A stretch of DNA of 64,000 nucleotides from Rhodocytophaga aerolata (lineage in GTDB: Bacteria > Bacteroidota > Bacteroidia > Cytophagales > 172606-1). This document shows positions 34,401-43,298 of this stretch, piece after piece. The notes below the pieces were generated by a model that had not been told where the DNA came from, made no database searches, and worked only from the letters and a program-made list of their open reading frames with translations. The translations under genes and the position numbers were made by a program. The stretch is taken from assembly GCF_030503435.1 (NCBI RefSeq), contig NZ_JAUKPO010000011.1, positions 62,001 to 126,000 on the forward strand, written 5' to 3'. Numbering within the stretch: the stretch's first letter is position 1; each line of letters starts with the position of its first letter.

Positions 34401-34842
34401 ATTTTTGTTTCTTTACGCATATTTATCAAAAAGTAGCTATAAGGCTGCCTTTTGTGTTATAAAGCATAGAGTAAGCTTTCATACACTAGCTAGTTGTTCC
34501 TTTTCGAGAAAATTGGTACATGTCTTGTGCGCGTAGCCTATCTGGCACAGTAATTTTTTTATAGTATTCTTTCTGCTCTCCTCAAAGTAGTTTACAAACA
34601 TCCCAGTTAGGTGTAGGCATGCATGTAACGCTTTTCCAAAGCGAGAGAATTGCAAAATAATACCGCTCGCTTGCTCTCTGCCCTGATAGCCTCTTTTTAG
34701 TCTTCCATATACCAGAATCACCGGCGCTAATTCCGCAGAACCAAAAAGAGGATTATATACTTTAATCTGTGTTCCTGCAAATTCCGTATAGCTGATAAGG
34801 TAATGATAGTATTACTGTATAAGCACCAGCCTCCATATTACT
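34401..34842. other. 442-base gap with only a doubtful 80-codon frame
   Basis: The region lies between the small lipoprotein gene and the MscS gene. A minus-strand frame at 34479-34721 is hydrophilic and Lys/Arg/Cys-rich and could be a remnant or chance. I see no promoter consensus, tRNA or strong hairpin. Confidence 0.5.
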
Positions 34843-36180
34843 ATGTCTTATAATAAGAGCCGTAAAATATATTCCAGAAAGAACAACAATTCAGTTGCAG
34901 TAAATAGTTATAACACAGCTAATCAGCCGATAAGAAAACAGTCACCTGGAAAGAAATATAGGCTGGGCAGTAAAAACAAAAGAAGAATAGATACCGGAAA
35001 AGTAGTAAAGAATGCAGAAAACCGGTTGAGGAACTTTAAACAGGCATCTATTTTAGCAGTGGCTATTACTGGTTTTATTATGTTAGTCTTTGCACCCAGT
35101 GAACAAGGCTTAGGCCAGGAAGCAGATGCATTTAATCAGGTGAAGCCTGCCGGCTCATCGGCTATTATAGAACAAGAACCCACAGCAGTTGATTCCTTGG
35201 CTGCTCCATCTAGCCGTGAGGCGGCTGAAGAAGCAATTAGTGCTATACAAAACTTATGGAATGGTTTTTATTACAATCTTCCCAAGTTTTTAATTGCCAT
35301 AGCCACCTTAGTTCTGGCATGGCTCTTTGTACGGGTATTAACTTTTGTGCTAGATAAAATCATTGGTAACTGGCATAGTGCGAAAGCTATTATTTCTATT
35401 GTATCTATATCGGCCTGGCTACTGGCTATTGGTGTTGCAATAAGTATTGTAGCTGGCGATATCCGGGCGCTGGTCGGCTCTCTTGGCCTTATTGGTCTGG
35501 CTTTGTCCTGGTCGCTGCAAACCCCTATTGAAAGTTTTACCGGGTGGCTGTTAAACTCCTTCCAGGGGTATTACCGGGTAGGCGACCGAATACAGGTAGG
35601 CGAAGTTTTTGGGGATGTGTACAGTATTGATTTTTTGACTACTACTGTTTGGGAAATAGGCGCTCCTTACCAGTCAGGATATGTACAAGCCGAGCAACCA
35701 ACTGGCCGAATGGTTACTTTTCCGAACAATGAAATTCTGACAGGAACGGTAATTAACTTAACACGGGATTTTCCATTTGTATGGGATGAATTAGCTATTT
35801 CTATTGCTAATGAATCAGACATAAAAAGAGGGATGCAGGTGCTGGAAAGCACAGCCATTTCGCTGTTAGGTAATTATATGATTACACCTGCTCAACAATA
35901 TGCCCAGATGCTGGCGGAAGCAGGCCTGGAAAATAATGTTCCGGACCGGCCTCAGGTTTTTCTTTCTACCGAAGACTCCTGGACTACGATTACTATCCGT
36001 TACTTGGTTGGTGCCAGAGAACGTAGGAAATGGAAAAGCGAATTAATTCTGCGTACCACAGAAGAACTAAATAAGCCCGAAAATCAGAAGACCATTATAC
36101 CTGTATATCCCAGGCAACAGGTGCAGCTTATTAATTCTCAAGGAATCCCAATAGATATAAACCGGACTGCTGCTCAATAA
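34843..36180 (+). CDS. MscS-family mechanosensitive channel
   Basis: Protein of 445 residues. The N-terminal 60 residues are Lys/Arg/Asn-rich and unusual; a membrane segment follows near 65-85. An acidic, Ala-rich stretch leads to three helices at about 145-235, including the pore-lining VGSLGLIGLALSWSLQTPIESFTGW. A beta domain follows (YYRVGDRIQVGEVFGDVYSIDFLTTTV, RMVTFPNNEILTGTVINLT) and then the C-terminal vestibule. This fits MscS/YnaI-like channels that relieve osmotic downshock. The basic N-terminal tail has no family counterpart that I know of. Confidence 0.88.
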   Translation: MSYNKSRKIYSRKNNNSVAVNSYNTANQPIRKQSPGKKYRLGSKNKRRIDTGKVVKNAENRLRNFKQASILAVAITGFIMLVFAPSEQGLGQEADAFNQVKPAGSSAIIEQEPTAVDSLAAPSSREAAEEAISAIQNLWNGFYYNLPKFLIAIATLVLAWLFVRVLTFVLDKIIGNWHSAKAIISIVSISAWLLAIGVAISIVAGDIRALVGSLGLIGLALSWSLQTPIESFTGWLLNSFQGYYRVGDRIQVGEVFGDVYSIDFLTTTVWEIGAPYQSGYVQAEQPTGRMVTFPNNEILTGTVINLTRDFPFVWDELAISIANESDIKRGMQVLESTAISLLGNYMITPAQQYAQMLAEAGLENNVPDRPQVFLSTEDSWTTITIRYLVGARERRKWKSELILRTTEELNKPENQKTIIPVYPRQQVQLINSQGIPIDINRTAAQ

Positions 36181-36185
36181 AATAG

Positions 36186-36217
36186 AAAGAGGCTGTCCTT
36201 GGGAGAACAACCTCTTT
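36186..36217 (+). terminator. terminator after MscS
   Basis: Stem 36186-36192 with 36211-36217 (AAAGAGG/CCTCTTT), extended by TGT/ACA across a mismatch, then TATCTG. It lies between the convergent MscS and lipoprotein genes. Confidence 0.55.
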
Positions 36218-36240
36218 TATCTGTATAATTTAGCTGCTGT

Positions 36241-37110
36241 TTAGTTTGTTAAACTTATTGCTTTGCTGGTACCTCCGCTACTGATAATAACTTCTTTGTT
36301 ACAATTTCCATCCCCATAATCTACAGTATACTCAGTTCCGGTAGCAGAAGTTAATTTTAATACACCACTTACAGCCACATAATTACTGATAGCCAAGCAT
36401 GACACTTTCCATAACAAGGGCTGGTTGTTTTCAATAGTAGCTGTAAAAGCAATACCCTCACGGCTTTTACCTGAGGCCACCCCTGCCACTGTTACTTCAT
36501 CATCCGTTATATCAAAAGGCGTATTTTTCACATCCCATTTTCTGGTTCTTTCGCTGTTCCATTCCAGTATTTTACCATCAGAAAAAGTTATTTTTCCACC
36601 GGTCTCTTTAATAGAAGTTACTAACACCGTATTGTCATAGCTGTGTGTCAGCACTTTTGTGCCTTCTACCCTATTTCCATCTACGTAATAGTTATCTAAG
36701 CTAATCGTTTGCCTACTGCCTACTACCCTGTATTTTCCTGTATAAACAATTTGTATTTTTCCTTTCCGTGTTCGGCCATCAATGGGAGATTTCACACCGG
36801 CAGTTCCAAAATCAATTAGTAAGGTGCCTGTAGAATTGGTACCTTTTGGAGTGATAGTTACGGTTGCCCCGTAACTATTGGTATACACGATTTCTTCTTC
36901 GGCTGACATACGCGCCATTTTATCGTTACTGGCTGTCATATCCGTTTCACTCATAGACAATACATCATCTGATTCGGCCATTCCTTTATTATTATCTGCT
37001 ACAACACTGTCTGTAGAAGAAGCAGGCTTTTGATCGTCTTTATTACAAGCGCTAAACATCAAACTCATGGCCAGGATCGCTAAGGCACTACTCCGGTTAA
37101 TTTTCTTCAT
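36241..37110 (-). CDS. lipoprotein of unknown function
   Basis: Protein of 289 residues. The signal peptide ends with the lipobox LMFSACNK (Cys about residue 22). A Ser/Asp/Met-rich low-complexity linker covers residues 25-65, then a beta-rich domain (TVTITPKGTNSTGTLLIDFGTAGVKSPIDGRTRKG, VEGTKVLTHSYDNTVLVTSIKETGG, YTVDYGDGNCNKEVIIS). It looks like an outer-membrane anchored protein of the kind common in Bacteroidota. ATG 37110 is chosen because it starts a proper signal peptide. The gene is divergent from a glycosyltransferase 43 bases away. Confidence 0.7.
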   Translation of the reverse strand: MKKINRSSALAILAMSLMFSACNKDDQKPASSTDSVVADNNKGMAESDDVLSMSETDMTASNDKMARMSAEEEIVYTNSYGATVTITPKGTNSTGTLLIDFGTAGVKSPIDGRTRKGKIQIVYTGKYRVVGSRQTISLDNYYVDGNRVEGTKVLTHSYDNTVLVTSIKETGGKITFSDGKILEWNSERTRKWDVKNTPFDITDDEVTVAGVASGKSREGIAFTATIENNQPLLWKVSCLAISNYVAVSGVLKLTSATGTEYTVDYGDGNCNKEVIISSGGTSKAISLTN

Positions 37111-37153
37111 ATTGCTTATTTTTGTTTGATAGGATGAATAAAATATAGTTAGA

Positions 37154-38176
37154 TTGGAAAAAGCACGTATTTCGTTGAACACTACAAATTTTCCTCCAGA
37201 GAATAACCTACCCTTAGTTACTGTTATCTGCCTGTGTTATAATCAGGGAGCTTTTGTAGAAGAGGCTTTATTTTCGGTAATAAATCAAACTTATCAGGTC
37301 CTGGAGCTGATTGTAGTAGACGATGCAAGTAGTGATCATAGCATTTCGGTTATCCAGCAATTCATACAAAAACATCCACATATTCACTTTATTAGTAATG
37401 AGCAAAATTTGGGCAATTGCCGTGCTTTTAATAAAGCTCTGGCCTATGCCAAAGGCAAGTACATTATTGACTTGGCCGCTGATGATGTATTGCTAGATAC
37501 ACGGGTAGAAAAACAAGTGAACTTATTTGAAAGGCTGGATGCTACTTATGGTGTAATATTCACAAATGCTATCTATATAAATGAGAAGTCGCAGGTGGTA
37601 TCTTATCATTATCCGGTAGATAATCAAGGGCATGCCAGGCGGCAAATACCTGCCGGTGATGTATATGAGGCCATTCTCCGAAAGTATTTCATCTGTACCC
37701 CTACCATGATGATGCGCAAAAGTGTAATTGACGCTTTAGGTGGCTACGATGCAAACCTAAGTTATGAGGATTTCGACTTCTGGGTGAGGTCAGCCCGGAT
37801 CTATAAATATTCCTATCTGGATGAAGTTTTAACCCTAAAACGGCAAGTAGCAGGTTCTTTATCTACAAAATTTTACCAGGTCCGGATGAACCAGTTATTA
37901 GCCTCTACACTGGTAGTTTGCCGGAAAGCTAAAGCATTAAACCGGAGTCCTTCTGAAGATGAGGCACTTGCTAGTAATGTGCGGTATCACTTGCGGCAAA
38001 GCTTCTACACAGAGAATTTTGACTTAGTGTGGGAGTATAAAAAACTATTAGAGTCGGTAGCCAAAACGGATTTTATCACGCAGGTAATTTTATTCCTTTC
38101 AAACTTCAAGATTCCAGTAGCCTGGTTATATACATTGTACCGGATGGCCAGGCAAAAAATGAATAATTTTCTCTAG
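37154..38176 (+). CDS. family 2 glycosyltransferase
   Basis: Protein of 340 residues with a GT-A fold. The N-terminal LVTVICLCYNQGAFVEEAL, VVDDASSDHS, LAYAKGKYIIDLAADDV (DxD-type) and YDANLSYEDFDFWVRSARIY follow the usual family order. No ATG precedes the conserved start, so the initiator is most likely TTG 37154. There is no membrane segment apart from a hydrophobic C-terminal stretch. The acceptor is unknown. It faces RsgA tail-to-tail with a seven-base gap. Confidence 0.85.
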   Translation: MEKARISLNTTNFPPENNLPLVTVICLCYNQGAFVEEALFSVINQTYQVLELIVVDDASSDHSISVIQQFIQKHPHIHFISNEQNLGNCRAFNKALAYAKGKYIIDLAADDVLLDTRVEKQVNLFERLDATYGVIFTNAIYINEKSQVVSYHYPVDNQGHARRQIPAGDVYEAILRKYFICTPTMMMRKSVIDALGGYDANLSYEDFDFWVRSARIYKYSYLDEVLTLKRQVAGSLSTKFYQVRMNQLLASTLVVCRKAKALNRSPSEDEALASNVRYHLRQSFYTENFDLVWEYKKLLESVAKTDFITQVILFLSNFKIPVAWLYTLYRMARQKMNNFL

Positions 38177-38183
38177 TAAAAAC

Positions 38184-39110
38184 TTACCTTCTGTTATCAT
38201 AATCATCCAGCATACTCAGATAGCTGGCATACCGGCTGTCGGCTATCTCGCCGGCTTCCAGAGCAGCGATTATGGCACAGCCTGGCTCATGTACATGCGT
38301 GCAATTATGAAACCGGCATTCGCCCAACTTTTCCCGCATTTCCGGAAAATAGTGGCTTAGTTCCTCTTTTCCTATATCTATTAAGCCAAGTTCCTTAATT
38401 CCAGGAGTATCTATTATATAGGAATTTTCTGCTATTTCAAACATTTCAGCAAAAGTGGTGGTATGTACTCCTTTGTTAGCAAAAGTAGACACTTCAGAAG
38501 TCCGTAGGTGCAAACCCGGTGCAATGCGATTAACTAAGGAAGATTTTCCTACCCCGGAATGGCCGGATAACAAGGATTTTTTCTGATAAAGTGATTGTTT
38601 AAATTCCTCTATTCCTATCTCCTTTACCAGTGAAGTAAACAAACACGTATATCCAATGGATTCATACATTGCTGCAAGCATCTGTTGGTACGCAAGTGCC
38701 TCTTCATTGAGTAAATCTATTTTATTAAACACCAGTACAACCGGAATACGAAACGATTCTGCAGTAACCAGAAACCGGTCGATGAAGCCAAGAGAGGTAC
38801 GTGGAAAAGCCAGTGTTACCAGTAATATTGCCTGGTCCAGATTGGCGGCCATCATATGGCCAAAGGCTGATTTATGAACGGACTTGCGGATAATGTAATT
38901 TACCCGGGGAAGAATATGGATAATAACACCCTTATTGTCCGACTTGTCTTCGATTTCAAATTGCACCTGGTCACCTACTGCAATAGGATTGGTTACTTTT
39001 AAGTCCTTTATTTTGAATTTGCCCCGTAAACGGCACTGATACATGGTTTTGTCTTTCGACTGTACATTATACCAGGAACCTGTGGACCGCATAACCATTC
39101 CTTGTTCCAT
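38184..39110 (-). CDS. rsgA: ribosome small subunit-dependent GTPase A
   Basis: Circularly permuted GTPase of 308 residues that helps late 30S ribosome maturation. An N-terminal OB fold is followed by the G4 motif NKID (about 118), the P-loop GHSGVGKSSLVNR, DTPGIKELGL and a C-terminal zinc-binding segment CRFHNCTHVHEPGC. Order G4-G1-G3 shows the permutation. ATG 39110 is used because a TTG extension would start inside a -7 element (39129-39136). Confidence 0.95.
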   Translation of the reverse strand: MEQGMVMRSTGSWYNVQSKDKTMYQCRLRGKFKIKDLKVTNPIAVGDQVQFEIEDKSDNKGVIIHILPRVNYIIRKSVHKSAFGHMMAANLDQAILLVTLAFPRTSLGFIDRFLVTAESFRIPVVLVFNKIDLLNEEALAYQQMLAAMYESIGYTCLFTSLVKEIGIEEFKQSLYQKKSLLSGHSGVGKSSLVNRIAPGLHLRTSEVSTFANKGVHTTTFAEMFEIAENSYIIDTPGIKELGLIDIGKEELSHYFPEMREKLGECRFHNCTHVHEPGCAIIAALEAGEIADSRYASYLSMLDDYDNRR

Positions 39111-39128
39111 AATAGCTAATCTAGGTAG

Positions 39129-39136
39129 CAAAAATA
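39129..39136 (-). promoter_or_regulatory. -7 promoter element for rsgA
   Basis: TATTTTTG on the minus strand, 18 bases before ATG 39110. Confidence 0.5.
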
Positions 39137-39305
39137 GAGGTAATCTTTGATGAATTCAGTGTATCAGCAACTATTTACTGTTTTTACTCAATCCACTTCT
39201 CCGTTCTACACATAGATATACGGCTAATGTATAAATGGTTGCCCTTTTCTGCTAAACAAAGCCATTAGAAAAGCAGTTTAATTCCTGTAAAAACATTAAA
39301 CAGCT

Positions 39306-40013
39306 ATGGCAGGTTCAGCAGATCAGCAACCACTTACAATAAAAGAAAAAACATGGATTTCGCATATCCGGCTGCAGGAATTATATGGCGAACAGGAGTT
39401 AGGCAACCGGCGAGACCCTATGAGGGAACTTATTTCTACTATGCTCTCTCACCGGACTACCCATGCCGATGAAGAAAAAGCCTACCGGCTAATGCACGAA
39501 CGGTTTGGATCGTGGGAAGGTATACGGGATGCACCACTGCCAGAATTGATAGAGGCTATTTCCAGCTCACGGTTTCCGGAAGCTAAAGCAGTAAATATAA
39601 AAAAAGCCGTAGCCCGCATTCTGGAAGAACGTGGCGAAGCGAACATAGAATTTCTGCGGAATATGTCTACAGAAGATGCTATGGCCTGGTTGATGTCCAT
39701 GCCTGGCGTAGGGCTTAAAACGGCTACGTTGGTGCTGCTTTTCAACTTTTATAAACCTGTTTTGCCAGTAGATACACACGTGCACCGGGTTACGCAACGA
39801 CTAGGCATCATCACTGACAAAACAACCGCCGAAAAAGCACATACTATTCTGCTGGATCTATTACCGAAAGAGGCTAAAGTATTACTTAATTTTCATAAGC
39901 ATTTCTTCTGGCACGGACAAAAAGTATGTATCTGGGGAACTCCCCGCTGCCAGAAATGCCCATTGACTGATATTTGTGACTGGTACAAAACCAACCGGAA
40001 AGTAGCTACCTAG
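39306..40013 (+). CDS. endonuclease III-like DNA glycosylase
   Basis: HhH-GPD protein of 235 residues acting in base-excision repair. The helix-hairpin-helix is MPGVGLKTATLVLLFNF with the catalytic Lys in GLKTA; the catalytic Asp is in PVDTHVHRVT. The C-terminal [4Fe-4S] cluster is CIWGTPRCQKCPLTDIC (Cx6Cx2Cx5C). The N-terminal region differs from classical Nth, so this is probably the divergent endonuclease III subfamily rather than the main nth gene. It converges on waaA with a nine-base gap. Confidence 0.85.
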   Translation: MAGSADQQPLTIKEKTWISHIRLQELYGEQELGNRRDPMRELISTMLSHRTTHADEEKAYRLMHERFGSWEGIRDAPLPELIEAISSSRFPEAKAVNIKKAVARILEERGEANIEFLRNMSTEDAMAWLMSMPGVGLKTATLVLLFNFYKPVLPVDTHVHRVTQRLGIITDKTTAEKAHTILLDLLPKEAKVLLNFHKHFFWHGQKVCIWGTPRCQKCPLTDICDWYKTNRKVAT

Positions 40014-40022
40014 CACTCATTT

Positions 40023-41303
40023 TCAAAAATTTCCTGAACTTTTATGCGTTGAACGGATAGCTGGCAGGAGTTTCTGGCAATAATCGAGTATCTTTTTGGT
40101 AGCTCCAGTATTTTTCTCCACATAATGACGGGCTATCCTAGCTTTCTCTAACCGTATATTTTCTTGCTGATATACCAAGGTAAATTGCTGTGCAAATTCT
40201 TCCGTGGTAGCAACAGAAATAGCCGCTGTATGCTCAATTAAATTCCTGGCCTCCTGAAATTTGTGGTAGGTAGGTCCAAAAAATATAGGCATACCAAAGG
40301 TAGCCGCTTCCAGTATATTATGTAAGCCTTTGCCAAAAGCCCCGCCTATATAGGCAAAATCTCCATACTGATACAGGGAAGAAAGCATACCAATATTGTC
40401 GATAATGAGTACATTATACTCTGCCAGGGTATTTTCCTGCGCCTGAGAAAAACGGATCGATTTTTTCTGAAGTTGTTTTTGAAGGGTTGCTAGTTGATCT
40501 TCATGTATTTCGTGTGGGGCAATAATAATTTTCAGTGGTTCCGTAAACTGATTCAGAAAAGGAGCCAATACTTCCATATCTTGTGGCCAGCTGCTGCCAA
40601 TAACCAATAACTTCTGTCCGTTTTTAAACTTTTCTACCAAAGGCAGATCCTTTTTCTGGTCGCAAATGGTTTTTACGCGGTCGAAACGGGTGTCGCCGGC
40701 AACTGATACCTGCTGAACACCTATAGTTTTTAGTAAACTTGCCGATTGTTGGTTCTGCACAAATATGTGTTCAAATTCCTTCAATGTATTGCGAAAAAAC
40801 TTGCCATATTTTTTAAAAAACACCTGATCTTGGCGGAAAATAGCAGAGAATGAGATGGCGGGTATATCCTCCCGGTTAAGTTGTGTAAGGTAATGATACC
40901 AGAACTCATACTTGGCAAAAAAGGCAATAGAGGGTTTTACAATTTTAATAAACTTCAACGCGTTTTCTTTAGTATCTAAGGGAAGGTAAAATACATAATT
41001 CGCTTCTGAATAGTTTTTGCGGATTTCGAAGCCAGAAGGTGAGAAAAAAGTGAGAAGAATTTTATAGGCAGGATATCTTTTTTTGAATTCTTCTATCACC
41101 GGCCGTGCCTGCTCAAACTCCCCCAAAGATGCACAATGAAACCAGGCCAGTGGATCTGTATTATCGCCGATGGTTTCCGATAGGTGGGAAAATATGGATT
41201 TCCGGCCTTGTACCCATTGTCTGGCTTTTGGGTTCCACCAGGAAACCCGACGGATCAAGAAAGCATATGTTTGCAGGGCAAATGAATATACGTATTCATT
41301 CAT
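40023..41303 (-). CDS. waaA: 3-deoxy-D-manno-octulosonic acid (Kdo) transferase
   Basis: Glycosyltransferase of 426 residues that adds Kdo to lipid A. The N-terminal half shows LAWFHCASLGEFEQARPVIEEF, the usual WFHAxSxGE motif, then LTFFSPSGFEI. The C-terminal half has IGSSWPQDMEVL and the FAYIGGAFGKGLHNILEAATFGMPIFFGP nucleotide-binding region. A membrane-anchoring segment near the N-terminus is weaker than usual. The presence implies a Gram-negative envelope with LPS. Confidence 0.93.
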   Translation of the reverse strand: MNEYVYSFALQTYAFLIRRVSWWNPKARQWVQGRKSIFSHLSETIGDNTDPLAWFHCASLGEFEQARPVIEEFKKRYPAYKILLTFFSPSGFEIRKNYSEANYVFYLPLDTKENALKFIKIVKPSIAFFAKYEFWYHYLTQLNREDIPAISFSAIFRQDQVFFKKYGKFFRNTLKEFEHIFVQNQQSASLLKTIGVQQVSVAGDTRFDRVKTICDQKKDLPLVEKFKNGQKLLVIGSSWPQDMEVLAPFLNQFTEPLKIIIAPHEIHEDQLATLQKQLQKKSIRFSQAQENTLAEYNVLIIDNIGMLSSLYQYGDFAYIGGAFGKGLHNILEAATFGMPIFFGPTYHKFQEARNLIEHTAAISVATTEEFAQQFTLVYQQENIRLEKARIARHYVEKNTGATKKILDYCQKLLPAIRSTHKSSGNF

Positions 41304-41455
41304 GTAGATAGATTAAAAGGTGTAAAGTAAAAGAAAATGGTGTAAAAGTAAAATGAATGCAGCCTGAGGTATTTTGCCAGTTGCCACACAACACCTTTTT
41401 ATCTTACCTGACAAATTGGAGGACACTATATTTTGTTCGCCTGCTATCTAATAAG

Positions 41456-41499
41456 GTAGCCTAAGCAATTAGGCTAAGCGTTTCGCTAGCGCTAGCTAC
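41456..41499 (+). other. compact inverted-repeat cluster, possible structured RNA
   Basis: Nested repeats: outer GTAG (41456-41459) with CTAC (41496-41499), hairpin CCTAA-GCAA-TTAGG (41460-41473) with a GNRA-type loop, and a second hairpin at 41474-41489 with loop TTT. The 12-base palindrome GCTAGCGCTAGC (41485-41496) overlaps. The set sits between divergent waaA and a DUF1648 gene, where no terminator would be expected. Could be a small RNA, a regulatory element or a repeat relic. Confidence 0.35.
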
Positions 41500-41569
41500 G
41501 AGAGAACTACTTTTAGCGTATTTTTTGTTATCTTTAATGTTAAACCTGATCCTTCAAACTTTTACTATT

Positions 41570-42064
41570 ATGCAAAGACCAGTTTTAGAAATTCCATTAA
41601 CAAGGTTTGAAAGGCTTCTGGAAGTACTTTGTGTAGTAGGAGTTATCACTTTTTTTGGGTTAATCGCCTGGAAGTATCCACATTTACCTGCTTCTGTACC
41701 TCAAAACTTTGGGCCAAATGGTCAGCCGGATGCCTGGGGAGATAAAAGTGCCATATTAATCCTCTGCTTAATTATTATTTTTTTGTATGCTATGCTGACA
41801 ATGCTTAGCAAGTATCCGCATGTGTTCAACTATCCTTTTGCACTCAATGAACACAATATCGAAGACCAGTACAGGCTTGCCCGCACATTGATATATACAA
41901 TTAAATTAGAGATTATCAGTATTTTCTTGTTCACCGGCTGGAAGATGATCCAGGTAAGTATAGGGCAGGCCGATGGCTTAGGTATTTATTTTCTTCCTGC
42001 ATTTGTCGGGCTGCTGTTATGTACTATTTTCGTTTACATTTACCAGGCTTCCAAAGCCAGGTGA
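41570..42064 (+). CDS. DUF1648-domain membrane protein
   Basis: Protein of 164 residues. The conserved DUF1648 motif appears as YPHLPASVPQNFGPNGQPDAWG after the first membrane helix. Three or four helices are predicted (VVGVITFFGLIAW, SAILILCLIIIFLYAM, IISIFLFTGWKM, FVGLLLCTIFVYIY). Bacterial relatives include SdpI-type immunity proteins, but this one is short and no toxin genes are near. ATG 41570 fits the family better than the upstream TTG/ATG starts, and a TATCTTTA (-7-like) sequence lies at 41529-41536. Confidence 0.75.
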   Translation: MQRPVLEIPLTRFERLLEVLCVVGVITFFGLIAWKYPHLPASVPQNFGPNGQPDAWGDKSAILILCLIIIFLYAMLTMLSKYPHVFNYPFALNEHNIEDQYRLARTLIYTIKLEIISIFLFTGWKMIQVSIGQADGLGIYFLPAFVGLLLCTIFVYIYQASKAR

Positions 42065-42120
42065 ACTTACGGCTTGTCTGGAACTTACCCTTTAATTGAA
42101 GATACCCATTGAATTGACTT

Positions 42121-42621
42121 ATGAACTTTCAAGATATAAAAAACCTACTGACGCTGAAATTTGGTGAAAATAGTATTCTGAAAGAAGATACGTCGGGCCT
42201 ACAACCCATACTAACCGTGGCGTCTGCTCAACTTGCCATTATCTGCCAGGAGTTACACGAAAATCCACAAACCTACTTTGATTATCTGGCATGTATCACT
42301 GCTATAGATAACGGACCGGAAAAAGGCACGATGGAAGTAATATATAATCTATATTCTATACCTTTTAATATCTCCTTCACCCTGCGAACAGAGCTAATCC
42401 GTAATAAACCGGAAGAACCCTTGCCTCAGCTTCCTACGGTTAGCCATATCTGGCGAACCGCCGACTGGCATGAACGGGAAGCATATGATTTGATGGGAAT
42501 CCACTTCACCGGCCATCCGGATTTGCGCCGGATTTTGTTGGTAACGGACTGGGAAGGACATCCGCTCCGGAAAGATTATAAGCTTCAGGAAACATATCAT
42601 GGAATCAAAGTGGCGTATTAA
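42121..42621 (+). CDS. nuoC: NADH-quinone oxidoreductase subunit C, isolated
   Basis: Peripheral-arm subunit (30-kDa type) of complex I with 166 residues. The signature WHEREAYDLMGIHFTGHPDLRRILLVTDWEGHPLRKDY is at about residues 114-152. The chain is slightly shorter than the usual 170-200. No other nuo genes are adjacent: neighbours are DUF1648 and an Atp10-like protein. A complete nuo operon is presumably elsewhere, with nuoC displaced. Confidence 0.9.
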   Translation: MNFQDIKNLLTLKFGENSILKEDTSGLQPILTVASAQLAIICQELHENPQTYFDYLACITAIDNGPEKGTMEVIYNLYSIPFNISFTLRTELIRNKPEEPLPQLPTVSHIWRTADWHEREAYDLMGIHFTGHPDLRRILLVTDWEGHPLRKDYKLQETYHGIKVAY

Positions 42622-42767
42622 ATTCACTAAAATTAGTCTAAGAAAATACAGGGGAGTTACTATCTTTCGTTATAGACTGCAATACCTTAACTGTATCTCT
42701 CTAAGTAAAAATATTTTCAACTGATCTATTCAACAATATTCACCAGCGTATTCACCCTCATTTTTAT

Positions 42768-43295
42768 ATGAAAAAAATAGTTGTTTTGATGTTGGCATTC
42801 CTCTCTTACGTGGGAGTTCAGGCACAAACCGGTAAAAACTTTCCTGCCCTTACTGGTACAAACCTGCTGGACAAAACCGTAACTATTCCTAAAGACACTA
42901 AAGGCAAATATACGGTTGTAGGAGTAGCATACTCACAGAAAGCAGATGAGGCACTTAAAAGCTGGTTTCAGCCGGTGTACGAAACTTTCATCTATGAATC
43001 AGAGTACGATGTAAACACCTATTTCATTGGCATGATCAGTGGTATAAAAGAAGTAGCTGCGGGCACTATTGAGAAGAAAATGAAAAAAGGAGTAGACCCG
43101 GTACTACATAAGCATATGTTGCTTTATAAAGGAGACAGTAAAGATTATAAAGATGCATTGGGCCTGAAAGAAAAAGATACACCTTATTTTTTTGTACTGG
43201 ATAAAGAAGGAAAAATTGTATACACTACCTCCGGTGCCTATTCAGATGCCAAGCTGGAAAAAGCTGAAGAAATTCTAGATGAAGCCAGTGAATAA
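42768..43295 (+). CDS. exported thioredoxin-fold protein, Atp10-like
   Basis: Protein of 175 residues with a signal peptide (1-20, YVGVQAQT). The mature part begins GKNFPALTGTNLLDKTVTIPKDTKGKYTVVGVAYSQKADEALKSWFQPVYETF, a peroxiredoxin-like thioredoxin fold without a CxxC motif. The order FPxLxG, GKxTVV and SWxxP recalls the mitochondrial ATPase-assembly factor Atp10. It ends ETPYFFVLDKEGKIVYTT-like (TPYFFVLDKEGKIV) as in TlpA-like folds. The bacterial function is unknown. It follows nuoC on the same strand by 146 bases. Confidence 0.65.
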   Translation: MKKIVVLMLAFLSYVGVQAQTGKNFPALTGTNLLDKTVTIPKDTKGKYTVVGVAYSQKADEALKSWFQPVYETFIYESEYDVNTYFIGMISGIKEVAAGTIEKKMKKGVDPVLHKHMLLYKGDSKDYKDALGLKEKDTPYFFVLDKEGKIVYTTSGAYSDAKLEKAEEILDEASE

Positions 43296-43298
43296 GAA

